DNA of 64,000 bases from an uncultured Clostridia bacterium. Lineage in GTDB: Bacteria > Bacillota > Clostridia > TANB77 > CAG-508. The notes beneath the pieces are model-generated. The model saw only the letters and a program-made list of their open reading frames with translations. It did no database searches and had not been told where the DNA came from. Within the stretch, counting starts at the first letter, position 1; the number at the start of each line of letters is the position of its first letter. The stretch lies in the NCBI GenBank assembly GCA_948735595.1, contig CAPXSA010000008.1, positions 1 through 64,000 of the forward strand, written 5' to 3'. Shown here piece after piece: positions 28,783 through 38,499 of the stretch. The position numbers were made by a program, and so were the translations under genes.

Positions 28783-30786
28783 ATGGAAAAAGAAGAAAAT
28801 ATTTTAGGAACAGAAAAAATAGGAAAATTAATCAAGAAATTCTCGATACCTTGTATTATTTCACTATTAGTAAACTCATTATATAACATTGTAGACCAAA
28901 TATTTATTGGATGGGGAGTTGGATACTTAGGAAATGGAGCAACAAATGTAGTATTTCCACTAGTAATAGTTTGCTTAGCATTTGCCCTTATGTTTGGTGA
29001 TGGTTCATCAGCATATTTAAGCTTAAAATTAGGAGAAAAGAAGAAAGAAGAAGCTAGCAAAGGTGTAGCAAATGGAATTTTATTATCTATTATTGTTGCA
29101 GTATTAATATGCATTATTACTTTGCTTTTTTTACCACAGTTGTTGAATATCTTTGGCTGTACTGACAATTTAAGAGAATATGCCTTGAATTATGGCTATA
29201 TCATTGCCATAGGATTACCATTTATGATAATAGGGACTACTCTAAATTCTATTATTAGAGCAGATGGAAACCCTAAATATGCTATGACATCTATGGTAGG
29301 AGGAGCTATTCTAAATGTCATTTTAGACCCCATTTTTATCTTCGTATTTAAAATGGGAGTACAAGGTGCAGCAATAGCAACGATTCTCAGTCAAATTTTG
29401 ACTTTTGCAATGAACATTTTATATATTAGAAAATTCCAATCCATTGAGGTAAAGAAGGAAACTTTCAAACCACAATTAAATGCACTTAAAAAAGTATCTA
29501 CTTTAGGAATTAGTAGCTTTATTACCCAAATGAGTTTTGTTGTTGTCATGGCATTTGAAAATAACTTACTAGGACAATATGGTGCAGAGTCTAAGTTCGG
29601 TTCAGAAATACCAATTACTGTATTTGGTATTGTTATGAAAATTAGTCAGATTTTAAATAGCATAATTATTGGAATTGCAGCAGGCTCACAACCAATTGTT
29701 GGTTATAATTATGGAGCAGGAAAATATGATAGAGTAAAGAAAACGATAAAAACAGTTTTAGGATGCAGTGTTATTATCAGTACAATAGCATTCATTTTAT
29801 TCCAAGCAATTCCAGAACAATTAATCTCTATCTTTGGTAGCGGTGATGAAAATTACATGGAATTTGCATGTATTGCCTTTAGAACTTATTTACTATTGTG
29901 TATTTGTAATGGAATTCAAATACCGGCAGGTATTTTCTTCCAAGCAATTGGAAAGAGTGTAAAAAGTGCGATTTTGTCATTATCTAGGCAAGTATTATTC
30001 CTGATTCCGGCAATGATTATTTTAGGAAAACTATTTGGGCTAAAAGGTGTATTATACTCAGGTCCAGTAGCAGATGGATTAGCATTTACAATTGCTGTCA
30101 TATTACTAATTTTAGAACTAAGAAAATTAGGTAAGAAGAAAATAAAAAGTAAAGCCCTAGTAGATGATACCAGTACAGATAGTCAATTAAATAGACATGT
30201 TATTATTACAATTGCTAGAGAGTATGGCTCTGGTGGAAGATATGTAGGAAGATTAATTGCTGATAAACTAGGTATTAAATTTTATGACAAAGATTTTATT
30301 GAAAAACTAGCACAAGAAACTGGGCTATCTGAAGAGTATATTGAAGAGAACGAACAAAAGATAGGAAAATTTGCTAATTTTAATAACGGATACTATATTG
30401 GACTAAACAACAGTGATGAGTTGTTTTTAAAAGAATCCGAACTTATTAAAGAATTGGCAGATAAAGAATCTAGTGTGATTATTGGTAGATGTGCAGATTT
30501 TATCTTAAAAGATAGGAAAGATGTTTTGAAAGTATTTATTTATAGTGATATGAAAGATAAAGTAAAAAGAGCAACTGAAATTTATGGATTTGATAAGATA
30601 AAAGCTGAAAAGGAAATTAAGCGAATCGATAAGTTAAGAAGTAATCATTATAAACATTATACAGAAAAAGAATGGAAAGACCATTCAAATTATGATATCT
30701 GTATCAATAGTGATAAACTAGGAGTAGAGAAATCAGCAGAGTTAATCTGCGAAATGGTGAGAGAAAAGGAAAAAGCCTTGTCGTAA
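28783..30786 (+). CDS. MATE efflux transporter fused to a cytidylate-kinase-like domain
   Basis: A 667-residue protein. Residues about 10-455 are a 12-helix MATE transporter (IGKLIKKFSIPCIISLLVNSLYNIVDQIFIGWG; a second half with GIAAGSQPIVGYNYGAGKYDR). A short linker leads to a P-loop kinase-like domain (about 472-667) starting VIITIAREYGSGGRYVGRLIADKLG, with the GRCADFILKDRKD segment typical of the Cmk-like family. The fusion puts a nucleotide-binding domain on the cytoplasmic end of a transporter. The substrate is unknown. SD GGAGG precedes the ATG. The stop codon lies in a hairpin loop. Confidence 0.9.
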   Translation: MEKEENILGTEKIGKLIKKFSIPCIISLLVNSLYNIVDQIFIGWGVGYLGNGATNVVFPLVIVCLAFALMFGDGSSAYLSLKLGEKKKEEASKGVANGILLSIIVAVLICIITLLFLPQLLNIFGCTDNLREYALNYGYIIAIGLPFMIIGTTLNSIIRADGNPKYAMTSMVGGAILNVILDPIFIFVFKMGVQGAAIATILSQILTFAMNILYIRKFQSIEVKKETFKPQLNALKKVSTLGISSFITQMSFVVVMAFENNLLGQYGAESKFGSEIPITVFGIVMKISQILNSIIIGIAAGSQPIVGYNYGAGKYDRVKKTIKTVLGCSVIISTIAFILFQAIPEQLISIFGSGDENYMEFACIAFRTYLLLCICNGIQIPAGIFFQAIGKSVKSAILSLSRQVLFLIPAMIILGKLFGLKGVLYSGPVADGLAFTIAVILLILELRKLGKKKIKSKALVDDTSTDSQLNRHVIITIAREYGSGGRYVGRLIADKLGIKFYDKDFIEKLAQETGLSEEYIEENEQKIGKFANFNNGYYIGLNNSDELFLKESELIKELADKESSVIIGRCADFILKDRKDVLKVFIYSDMKDKVKRATEIYGFDKIKAEKEIKRIDKLRSNHYKHYTEKEWKDHSNYDICINSDKLGVEKSAELICEMVREKEKALS

Positions 30787-30797
30787 GACAGGGCTTT
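30772..30797 (+). terminator. Terminator hairpin overlapping the end of the fusion gene
   Basis: An 11-bp stem (30772-30782 with 30787-30797, one wobble) with a GTAA loop that carries the TAA stop codon (30784-30786). No clean T-run follows directly; CCTTTTTC comes 2 bases later. Confidence 0.6.
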
Positions 30798-30823
30798 GAC
30801 CTTTTTCAAAAATATGATATAAT
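30796..30823 (+). promoter_or_regulatory. Promoter of the NUDIX-HD gene pair
   Basis: TTGACC (30796-30801), a 16-base spacer, TATAAT (30818-30823). The -35 box touches the preceding hairpin. Confidence 0.65.
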
Positions 30824-30858
30824 GCAGTCATCAATTAAAACTTTAGGAGGAACAAATT

Positions 30859-31281
30859 ATGAAAAAATTAAATCTAATATTAGTATACAACCAAAATGAA
30901 GACAAGATATTAATGTGCCAAAGAGCAAAAGAGCCTTTTAAAGGGAAGTTTAACCTAGTTGGTGGAAAAGTAGAGCAAAATGAAGAAGAATTACATGCAG
31001 CTTATCGAGAATTACAAGAAGAAACAGGAATTACGAACCAAGATATTTCACTTTTTCATTTAATGAATTTTCAATATCCTTTTAATGATATGGAATTAGA
31101 GGTTTATTATGGTAAGCTAAATAAAGATGTAGCTTTAGTAGAAGAAGTCAATCATTTACAATGGATGGACAAACAGGAAAACTTTTTTGACTATAACAAA
31201 TTTGCAGGTGAAGGTAATATTGGGCATATGGTTCGCCAAGTAGAGGAGTTTAAGAAAGTAGGAGAAAATCAAAATGGATAG
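30859..31281 (+). CDS. NUDIX hydrolase (MutT/8-oxo-dGTPase-like)
   Basis: A 140-residue protein with a complete Nudix box GGKVEQNEEELHAAYRELQ ending EETGI. The N-terminus LNLILVYNQNEDKILMCQRA is typical of the 8-oxo-dGTP diphosphatase group, which cleans oxidised nucleotides. The SD TAGGAGG fixes the start. It overlaps the HD gene by 8 bases. Confidence 0.88.
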   Translation: MKKLNLILVYNQNEDKILMCQRAKEPFKGKFNLVGGKVEQNEEELHAAYRELQEETGITNQDISLFHLMNFQYPFNDMELEVYYGKLNKDVALVEEVNHLQWMDKQENFFDYNKFAGEGNIGHMVRQVEEFKKVGENQNG

Positions 31282-31849
31282 AGAAAAAGCTTTTGAAATT
31301 TTAAAAAAATACAATAAAGAGGAATTTCATATTAGACATGCTTTAACAGTAGAAGGTGTAATGAGATATTTTGCAAAAGAGATGCAAGAAGACACAGAAT
31401 ATTGGGGAATAGTTGGACTATTACATGATGTAGATTTTGAAATGTATCCAGATGAACATTGTATTAAATGTGTAGAGTTACTAAAAGAAAATGGTGTGGA
31501 AGATAATATTATCCATTCTATTTGTAGCCATGGGTATGGTCTATGTTCTGATGTGGAACCAGAACATATTATGGAAAAGATTCTATTTGCAACTGATGAA
31601 TTAACAGGTTTAATTTGGGCTGCAACCAAAATGAGACCATCAAAAAGTACAAAAGATATGGAAGTATCAAGCCTTAAAAAGAAATTTAAAGATAAAAAGT
31701 TTGCAGCAGGTTGCTCAAGAGATGTGATTAAGCAAGGTGGAGAAATGCTAGGATGGGAATTAGATACTTTATTTGAAAAAACAATTTTAGCAATGAGAGA
31801 AGATGAAGATAAAATAAATGAGTATTGTGTTGCAACATTTGAAAAATAA
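31274..31849 (+). CDS. HD-domain hydrolase
   Basis: A 191-residue HDIG-type protein: RHALTVEGVMRYFA, the metal-binding GLLHDVDFEMYPDEHC, and AICSHGYG-like IHSICSHGYGLCSD. Members are metal-dependent phosphohydrolases of nucleotides. It overlaps the preceding NUDIX gene, so the two are co-translated and may act together in nucleotide clean-up. Confidence 0.85.
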   Translation: MDREKAFEILKKYNKEEFHIRHALTVEGVMRYFAKEMQEDTEYWGIVGLLHDVDFEMYPDEHCIKCVELLKENGVEDNIIHSICSHGYGLCSDVEPEHIMEKILFATDELTGLIWAATKMRPSKSTKDMEVSSLKKKFKDKKFAAGCSRDVIKQGGEMLGWELDTLFEKTILAMREDEDKINEYCVATFEK

Positions 31850-31905
31850 TGATAAGATTATAACAATTTCAAAATAAATGCATTATAAATTGGAGGAAGA
31901 TAAGA

Positions 31906-33594
31906 ATGCGAGAAGAGGTAAAAATAAGTAATATATTTTGGAAACGTACTTATTTATTTATAGAATATGAAAGCGAAAAAGAACAAGTAATATCACTTGC
32001 TAGAATAAAAAGAAATGTGAAAGTAGACAAAAATACAAAGGAAGAACAAATCTCTTATGAAATATTAAATGAACATGTTTTAGAAACTAAAAAATTAGAA
32101 GAAAATAAATATCGCTGTAAGATTAATATTACAATTGCAGAAGGTAGAAACATTTTAGAAGAGGGAAATTGGAAAATTATCATTGACCATGACCCTTGGA
32201 ATAGACCAAAAGTATCAGATGAAGTAATGATATCAGTTGAAGACTATTCAAGAGTGTTTCGTTATGGGCAAAATTTCTATGCCTATGTTGTGACCTTTAA
32301 TATAGATAAATTCTTAGTAGATGGTGAAGAAAATATCTCAATAGGCTTTTTTGCTAATTATATGAGAAAAAACAGAAGACCATTTAAACATAACTATATA
32401 GATGCATTTATAGAAACAAGAAGCCTTAAGAAACTATTACGAAAGGTTTTCTTTGTTACAGCAAAAGGCACATTAAATTTATATTATCAAATAGTATCTC
32501 ATTTAACGCCAAAATGTCAAAAAAGAATTTTGATTATGTCAGAAAACCGTGTAAAAATTATGGATAACCTAGAAGCCATCGATAATAGACTAAAAGAAAG
32601 AGGTTTAGACAAGGAATTTAAAATTTCCTATAGTTTTCGTAATATATTTGATGGGAAACTTCAAAATCCTTTTGAATGGGTAAGCGTTGTTACAAAAATT
32701 GCAAGAAACGGATACATATTTGTAGATGATTATGCTCCAGTATTCTCTTTCTTAAAATTACATAAAAAAACTACTTTAGTTCAAGTATGGCATGCAGGAT
32801 TTGGATTTAAGTTAGTAGGATACGGACGCTTTGGAATAAAAGGATCTCCAAGACCACGTACATCTAGCCATCGTCAATATACATATGGACTAATTGGCAA
32901 TGAAAACCTAAAAGAAATTTATTCAGAAGTTTGGGGAATAGAAAAAGAGGCATTATTACCTACAGGAATGCCTAGACTAGAGCACTTTTTAGATAAGGAT
33001 AATATGGATAAAAGAAAAGAAGAATTTTATCAAGCCTATCCTCAATTAAAAGGAAAAACAATTATTACTTTTGCACCGACTTACAGAGGAAGTTCGCAAA
33101 CTGAAGCATACTATGATTACAATAAAATAGATTTTGACAAATTATATCAATATTGTAAAGAAACTAATTCAGCAGTAGCATTTGGAAAGCATCACTTTAT
33201 TAAACAAGAAATTCCTATTAAAGAAGAACACAAAGATTTGATATTTGATATGTCACATTATAAATTAAACGACTTATTTTATGTAACAGATATTTTGATA
33301 ACAGACTATTCTTCTTGTTTTTATGATTTTCTGTTGCTAAATAAACCAGTGTTATTCTTTGTTTATGATAAAGCATACTATTCAGCTACAAGAGGAGTAC
33401 ACAGACCAATTGAAAAGGTAGCACCGGGTAAAGTATGTGAGAATTTTGCACAACTATTACAAGCGCTTTATGACAAGGATTATGGAGAACAAGAAAAGAA
33501 AGATTTTTTAGTAGATAATTGTGCTTCTAATACCAAGCTAGCCAGTGACCAAGTAATTGACTATATTCTTTTAGGAAAAAAGGATTCAATATGA
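31906..33594 (+). CDS. CDP-glycerol glycerophosphotransferase-like (TagF/TarL-type) polymerase
   Basis: A 562-residue protein. A beta-rich N-terminal part (about 1-180) precedes a GT-B-type glycerophosphotransferase domain (about 200-560): LVQVWHAGFGFKLVGYGR, TGMPRLEHFLDKD, TIITFAPTYRG, and DILITDYSSCFYDFLLLNKPVL. These are the TagB/TagF signatures. The enzyme transfers alditol phosphate from a CDP-alditol to a lipid-linked acceptor at the inner membrane face. It overlaps the next gene by 4 bases and heads the envelope cluster. Confidence 0.88.
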   Translation: MREEVKISNIFWKRTYLFIEYESEKEQVISLARIKRNVKVDKNTKEEQISYEILNEHVLETKKLEENKYRCKINITIAEGRNILEEGNWKIIIDHDPWNRPKVSDEVMISVEDYSRVFRYGQNFYAYVVTFNIDKFLVDGEENISIGFFANYMRKNRRPFKHNYIDAFIETRSLKKLLRKVFFVTAKGTLNLYYQIVSHLTPKCQKRILIMSENRVKIMDNLEAIDNRLKERGLDKEFKISYSFRNIFDGKLQNPFEWVSVVTKIARNGYIFVDDYAPVFSFLKLHKKTTLVQVWHAGFGFKLVGYGRFGIKGSPRPRTSSHRQYTYGLIGNENLKEIYSEVWGIEKEALLPTGMPRLEHFLDKDNMDKRKEEFYQAYPQLKGKTIITFAPTYRGSSQTEAYYDYNKIDFDKLYQYCKETNSAVAFGKHHFIKQEIPIKEEHKDLIFDMSHYKLNDLFYVTDILITDYSSCFYDFLLLNKPVLFFVYDKAYYSATRGVHRPIEKVAPGKVCENFAQLLQALYDKDYGEQEKKDFLVDNCASNTKLASDQVIDYILLGKKDSI

Positions 33595-34712
33595 GTAAAA
33601 TAAAAAGTATTTTTTTAAAAATTGCAATAGGTATTTTGAAAATACTATATGCAATCATAAAATGTTTTCCTACGACTAATAAAGTTACTTTTATTAGTCG
33701 TCAAAGCAATACGATTACTATAGACTTTATGCTATTAGAAGAGGAATTAAACAAACAATGTCCTGATATAAAAACTGTCATTTTAACTAAAAAACTGGAA
33801 AGCAAATTGGCATACATATTTCATATGTTTAAACAGATGTATCATATTGCTACATCTAAAGCAGTTGTTTTAGATTCTTATTGCATTATCATTAGTTTAT
33901 TAAAGCATAAGAAAAATTTAAAAGTAATTCAAATATGGCATTCTGTTGGTTGCATGAAAAAGTTTGGCTATGCTATGATAGATAAACCAGAAGGAACCAA
34001 AGCGCAAATAGCAAAGATTATGAAAATGCATCATAATTATGACAGAGTTTGTATTTCTGCTTTTAGTTTTATCAATGATTTTTTAGAAGGATTCAGAGTT
34101 CCAAAAGAAAAAATCCATGAAGCACCACTTCCTAGAGTAGATAGACTATTAGACGAAAAGTATAAAGAAGCAAAAAGAAAAGAACTTTACAAAAGAATAC
34201 CTGAATTACAAGAAAAGAAAAATATTTTATATTGTTCTACCTTTAGAAAAACAGGGCAAAATAACGGAGAAAATTTAACCAACCTTATTAAAGAAATTGA
34301 TTTTGAAAAATATAACTTGTTATACAAACCACATCCATTAAATACTATAAAATGTCAAGATGAAAGAGTCATTTGTGACTTTACCTCTACATATGAAGCT
34401 TTGATGGTAGCAGATTATGTGATTTGCGACTATTCTAGCATTATTTATGAAGTGGGATTACTAAATATACCAATTTACCTATATGCCTATGATTGGGAGG
34501 AATATAGAACAAAAAGAGAATTAAATTTAGATATAGAACATGATACTGGTTTACTATTTACAGACAATCCGAAGGAGATTATGAAAGAAATAGAAGAAAA
34601 AGAATTTCATAATGAAAAATGGCAAGAATTTGTAAAAGAGAATGTAACTATACCAAAAGAAGGCTGTACAAAGAGAATAGTTCAAATGATAAAAGAAGTA
34701 ATTGACTATTAA
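33591..34712 (+). CDS. CDP-glycerol glycerophosphotransferase-like (TagB-type) primase or polymerase
   Basis: A 373-residue protein, shorter than the preceding one. It has IQIWHSVGCMKKFGYA, CISAFSFINDFLEGFRVPKEKI, ILYCSTFRKTG and YVICDYSSIIYEVGLLNIPIYLYAYD. Residues 1-25 form an amphipathic membrane-binding start. It probably adds the first unit or a second kind of alditol phosphate. ATGA overlap with the preceding gene indicates translational coupling. Confidence 0.87.
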   Translation: MSKIKSIFLKIAIGILKILYAIIKCFPTTNKVTFISRQSNTITIDFMLLEEELNKQCPDIKTVILTKKLESKLAYIFHMFKQMYHIATSKAVVLDSYCIIISLLKHKKNLKVIQIWHSVGCMKKFGYAMIDKPEGTKAQIAKIMKMHHNYDRVCISAFSFINDFLEGFRVPKEKIHEAPLPRVDRLLDEKYKEAKRKELYKRIPELQEKKNILYCSTFRKTGQNNGENLTNLIKEIDFEKYNLLYKPHPLNTIKCQDERVICDFTSTYEALMVADYVICDYSSIIYEVGLLNIPIYLYAYDWEEYRTKRELNLDIEHDTGLLFTDNPKEIMKEIEEKEFHNEKWQEFVKENVTIPKEGCTKRIVQMIKEVIDY

Positions 34713-34786
34713 GATTTGTGAATTTTCAGTGAACTACTTGTTAAAATAAAAGAGGTATGAGATAATAGCGATGGTGATGAAGAAAA

Positions 34787-35503
34787 ATGGAAGGAAAACA
34801 TAAAAATATTTTATTATTAATGATGGCAGGAAATGGAACACGTTTCAACTACGAAGTACCAAAACAGTATTATTTAATAGAAGAAAAACCAATATTTGCT
34901 TATATTTTAGAAAAATTACTTCAAGTAGATAGTATTACAAATATTATTATTTTAACAAACCCTAAATATCTAGATTATACAAAAGAGTGGTTAAATGCGG
35001 AGAATAAAGAAAAGATATATAAGGTTATCACAGGCGGAAATGGAAGAAGTCAAGATGTTTTAGCAGGTTTAGAAGTAGCAAATGAGTTTGCAAGTGATGA
35101 AGATAATATATTAATTTATGATATTACACATCCTTTTGTCGATCAAAATAATTTTGACAAAGTAATAGAAGCTATTGAAACAAATGGAGCAGCAACTTTA
35201 GCAGAATATCAACATGATACAGTTTATATGATTAATGAAGAAACAAATGTAGTAGAAAAAGTAGTACCTAGAACCAAAATTATAGCAGGGGCATCTCCAG
35301 AAGGATTTAAGTTTAAAAAAATCTACGATATCTTTAAAAACACTCCAAAGGACAAGCTAGATACTTTAACCTCAGCAGGTGCAGTAGCATTAGCAAATAA
35401 TATACCCATGATGGCAGTTGAAATGGAAGAAATTAATTTGAAAATTACCTATCAAAGTGATATGAAGCTAGTAGAAAAACTATTTCAATCTTATTTTAAG
35501 TAG
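34787..35503 (+). CDS. IspD/TarI-like CTP:alditol- or sugar-phosphate cytidylyltransferase
   Basis: A 238-residue nucleotidyltransferase with LLMMAGNGTRFNYEVPKQYY (the Gly-x-Gly-x-Arg CTP-binding loop), YDITHPFVDQNNFD and TVYMINEETN. IspD (isoprenoid pathway) and TarI (CDP-ribitol) are the same fold. The setting between two TagB/F-like genes and a polyol dehydrogenase favours a CDP-alditol donor for wall polymer synthesis. The SD is weak; other ATGs upstream are out of frame. Confidence 0.83.
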   Translation: MEGKHKNILLLMMAGNGTRFNYEVPKQYYLIEEKPIFAYILEKLLQVDSITNIIILTNPKYLDYTKEWLNAENKEKIYKVITGGNGRSQDVLAGLEVANEFASDEDNILIYDITHPFVDQNNFDKVIEAIETNGAATLAEYQHDTVYMINEETNVVEKVVPRTKIIAGASPEGFKFKKIYDIFKNTPKDKLDTLTSAGAVALANNIPMMAVEMEEINLKITYQSDMKLVEKLFQSYFK

Positions 35504-35515
35504 GAGGAATTGAAT

Positions 35516-36844
35516 ATGGAAAATATTTTACTAAACATGGTAGAAAAAAGGAAAATTGGAATTAACTGTGGTGTACCTTCATTTTGTAGTGCAAACAAAA
35601 TTGTAATTGAAGCAATTATGGAACAAGCAAAAAGATTTGATGATATGGTCTTAATTGAAGCAACAGCAAATCAAGTTAATCAGTATGGCGGATACATGGA
35701 TATGAAATCAGAAGATTTCAAAAACTATGTATATAAAATAGCTGACAAAATACACTTTGATAAACAGAAAATAGTTTTAGGTGGAGACCACTTAGGCCCA
35801 CTAACTTGGTGTAATGAACCTGAAAAAGATGCTATGGAAAAGGCTAAAGTATTAGTAAGACAATGTGTACTAGCAGGATATACAAAAATACATTTAGATA
35901 CATCTATGAAATTAGGAGATGACCCAAAAGATGAACCTTTAGCAGTTGAAAAAATTGCACAAAGAGGAGCGATTTTGTATAAGGAATGCGAAGAAGCATT
36001 TCAAGAATTAATCCAAAAAGATAAAGATGCAGTTCACCCTGTATTTGTTATTGGAAGTGAAGTTCCTATTCCGGGAGGAACTCAAGAAGATGAAGGCTTA
36101 AAAGTAACAACACCAGAAGATTTTGAAAATACGATTTTAACCTATAAAAAGGTATTTAAGGAATATGGACTAGAAGAAGCTTGGAAATATATTATAGGTA
36201 TTGTTGTACAACCGGGAGTAGAATTTGGAAATAACGAGTTACATATTTATAATCGATTTGATGCAGTAAAATTATGTGACACCTTAAAGAAATATCCTGA
36301 TATTGTTTTTGAAGGACATTCTACAGACTACCAACCACCAATGAAACTAAAAGAGATGGTAGAAGATGGAATTGCAATATTAAAAGTTGGTCCAGCATTA
36401 ACTTTTGCTGTAAGAGAAGCCATATATGCATTAAGCTTTATGGAAAAAGAATTAATTACAGATGAAACAAAACGTGCTAACTTTATAGAAACATTAGAAA
36501 AAGTAATGCTAGAAGATGACCATAATTGGGTAAAACATTATCATGGAACAGAATTAGAAAAAAAATTGGCTAGAGAATATAGCTTTTCAGATCGTTCTCG
36601 TTACTATTTTTCATTACCTGAAATAGTACAAACACAAGAAAAGTTAATAAATAATTTTAAAGATATAGAAATACCAATGGGTATGCTTCATCAATATATG
36701 CCAATTCAATATGTAAAGGTAAGAGATGGAAAATTAAAAAATGATGCCTATGAGTTAGTAAAAGATGCAGTAGTAAGTATTGTAGAAGACTATAACTATG
36801 CTGTAAAACATAATTATATGATAAGTGGAGTATTTATAAAATGA
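35516..36844 (+). CDS. GatZ/KbaZ-like tagatose-bisphosphate aldolase subunit
   Basis: A 442-residue protein with the AgaZ/GatZ signature: GINCGVPSFCSANKIVIEA, LIEATANQVNQYGGYM, VLGGDHLGPLTW, LDTSMKLGDDP and VFEGHSTDYQPP. GatZ and KbaZ stabilise the aldolases GatY or KbaY of galactitol and galactosamine breakdown, and have been proposed to have other activities. No GatY partner is in view. I chose ATG 35516, as AGGAGG is 8 bases upstream. It overlaps the dehydrogenase gene by 4 bases. Confidence 0.87.
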   Translation: MENILLNMVEKRKIGINCGVPSFCSANKIVIEAIMEQAKRFDDMVLIEATANQVNQYGGYMDMKSEDFKNYVYKIADKIHFDKQKIVLGGDHLGPLTWCNEPEKDAMEKAKVLVRQCVLAGYTKIHLDTSMKLGDDPKDEPLAVEKIAQRGAILYKECEEAFQELIQKDKDAVHPVFVIGSEVPIPGGTQEDEGLKVTTPEDFENTILTYKKVFKEYGLEEAWKYIIGIVVQPGVEFGNNELHIYNRFDAVKLCDTLKKYPDIVFEGHSTDYQPPMKLKEMVEDGIAILKVGPALTFAVREAIYALSFMEKELITDETKRANFIETLEKVMLEDDHNWVKHYHGTELEKKLAREYSFSDRSRYYFSLPEIVQTQEKLINNFKDIEIPMGMLHQYMPIQYVKVRDGKLKNDAYELVKDAVVSIVEDYNYAVKHNYMISGVFIK

Positions 36845-37917
36845 GAGCTGGAGTTGTAATTGAAAACGAAAAAGTGATTTGTAAAGAAATAGAAGAACCT
36901 CAAATTTCAGATAATTGCGTTAAAGTAGCTGTTGCAGTAACTGGAATTTGTGGTTCTGATGTACCAAGAGTTTGGAAAAATGGAGCGCATAATTATCCGA
37001 TCGTATTAGGACATGAATTTTCTGGTGTAATAACAGAAGTGGGAAAAAATGTTAAAAAAGTGCAAGTAGGAGATCATGTTGCAGGAATTCCATTAGTACC
37101 ATGCTTTGAATGCAAAGATTGTTTAGCAGGTAATTTTTCATTATGCAAACATTATAGCTTTGTTGGCTCAAGACAACAAGGAAGTATGGCAGAATATGTT
37201 GTGCTACCTGAAGAAAATGTCATAAAAATTAGTGACTCTATTTCTTTAGAAACAGCAGCCTTTTTTGAACCGTCTACTATTGCAAAACATGGAATTAATT
37301 TAGTAAATTATCAAAGTGGAAAAACAGTTATTATCTTAGGTGGAGGCAATATTGGCTCTTTTATGACCCAATGGATACATATATTAGGTGCAGAGAAAAT
37401 AGTGGTAGTAGGACGTAATAAAGAAAAACTAGAAAGAGCACTAGAATTGGGAGCAACTCATGTTGTTAGTACATTAGATGAAGACTATTTAGAGCAATTA
37501 AATGCAATAACTAATGCTAATGGATATGATTATGTTTTTGAGACAGCAGGTTCAAACAAAATGATAGAATTATCAATAAAGATAGTAGCCAATAAAGGTA
37601 CAATTTGCTATGTAGGAACACCAACAAAGGAAGTATGCCTAGACTTTAAACTTTGGGAAAAGATAAATCGTAAAGAAGCAATATTGACAGGTTCTTGGAT
37701 GAGTTATAGCAAACCTTGGCCAGGTGAAGAATGGGAAGCGACAGCCAGAGAGTTTGAAAGTGGAAGATTAAAAGTAACAGAAAGTATGATACATGCAAGA
37801 TATAGTTTAGAAGATATTGACAAGGCTTTTGCCCTCTATAAAGATAATCAAAAGCCAGAGGCCAAAGTATTAATTTACAGTGATAATGAATTATTAAAGG
37901 AACAAAAGAAGAAATAA
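36841..37917 (+). CDS. Zinc-dependent polyol/sugar-phosphate dehydrogenase (GatD-like)
   Basis: A 358-residue medium-chain dehydrogenase. The catalytic zinc ligands lie in [10 protein letters not shown] and LGHEF. A structural zinc site is formed by the Cys residues in [16 protein letters not shown]. The Rossmann motif is [12 protein letters not shown]. It is closest in look to galactitol-1-phosphate 5-dehydrogenase; TarJ is from the same superfamily. ATGA overlap couples it to the gatZ-like gene. It may make or use the alditol phosphate that the cytidylyltransferase activates. Confidence 0.87.
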   Translation: MRAGVVIENEKVICKEIEEPQISDNCVKVAVAVTGICGSDVPRVWKNGAHNYPIVLGHEFSGVITEVGKNVKKVQVGDHVAGIPLVPCFECKDCLAGNFSLCKHYSFVGSRQQGSMAEYVVLPEENVIKISDSISLETAAFFEPSTIAKHGINLVNYQSGKTVIILGGGNIGSFMTQWIHILGAEKIVVVGRNKEKLERALELGATHVVSTLDEDYLEQLNAITNANGYDYVFETAGSNKMIELSIKIVANKGTICYVGTPTKEVCLDFKLWEKINRKEAILTGSWMSYSKPWPGEEWEATAREFESGRLKVTESMIHARYSLEDIDKAFALYKDNQKPEAKVLIYSDNELLKEQKKK

Positions 37918-38047
37918 AAAAAGTAAGAAGACAACAGAAGAGATAGAACAAAATGAAACCGAAAAAAATAGAGATAGAGAGAAAGAAGAACAAACAGAAG
38001 CAAGAAAAAAAGAATTAGAACAATTAGCAGAAAAAAACTTAAAAAAG

Positions 38048-38446
38048 ATGAAAAAAGAAGCAAGTGAATTTAAAAAGTTTATTTCTAGGGGAAATGTGGT
38101 TGACATGGCAGTTGGTGTTATTGTCGGGGGAGCTTTTGGAAAGATTGTAACTAGTTTAGTAAATGATATTATCACACCATTAATCGGTATTATCATTGGT
38201 GGATTAGATTTTTCAAATTTAACATTGGAAATAGGAAACTCTAAAGTGGCTTATGGATCCTTTATTCAGACAATTATAGATTTCCTAATTATTGCTATTT
38301 GCATTTTTACAATGGTTCGATTGTTTGAAAAACTAAAACATGAAGAGAAAAAAGAAAAAGTAGAAGAACCACCTAAGAAGAGTGAAGATATTGTTCTTCT
38401 AGAGGAAATTAGAGATTTGTTAAAAGAAAAACAAAAAGGTGAGTAA
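38048..38446 (+). CDS. mscL: Large-conductance mechanosensitive channel
   Basis: A 132-residue protein: [33 protein letters not shown] (first helix, broken here into its known blocks: amphipathic start, then the Gly-rich pore helix), a periplasmic loop, a second helix (about 75-93) and a charged cytoplasmic helix. It opens under membrane tension to release solutes. The ATG at 38048 has no SD. The same frame is open for about 150 bases upstream, encoding a highly charged Glu/Lys stretch, without any start codon. Confidence 0.92.
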   Translation: MKKEASEFKKFISRGNVVDMAVGVIVGGAFGKIVTSLVNDIITPLIGIIIGGLDFSNLTLEIGNSKVAYGSFIQTIIDFLIIAICIFTMVRLFEKLKHEEKKEKVEEPPKKSEDIVLLEEIRDLLKEKQKGE

Positions 38447-38499
38447 AATATGAAACCTTTTTAGAAAAAATGACACTATAAGGATAGAGGGAGAAAAAA

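Noticed and set aside
34787..35503. IspD of the isoprenoid pathway
   Set aside because: The fold fits, but the neighbours are TagB/F-like polymerases and a polyol dehydrogenase, so a CDP-alditol role is more likely. Not excluded.
37646..38196. Overlapping minus-strand frames around mscL
   Set aside because: Leu/Phe/Ser-rich mirror of A-rich, Lys/Glu-rich coding DNA; no signals.
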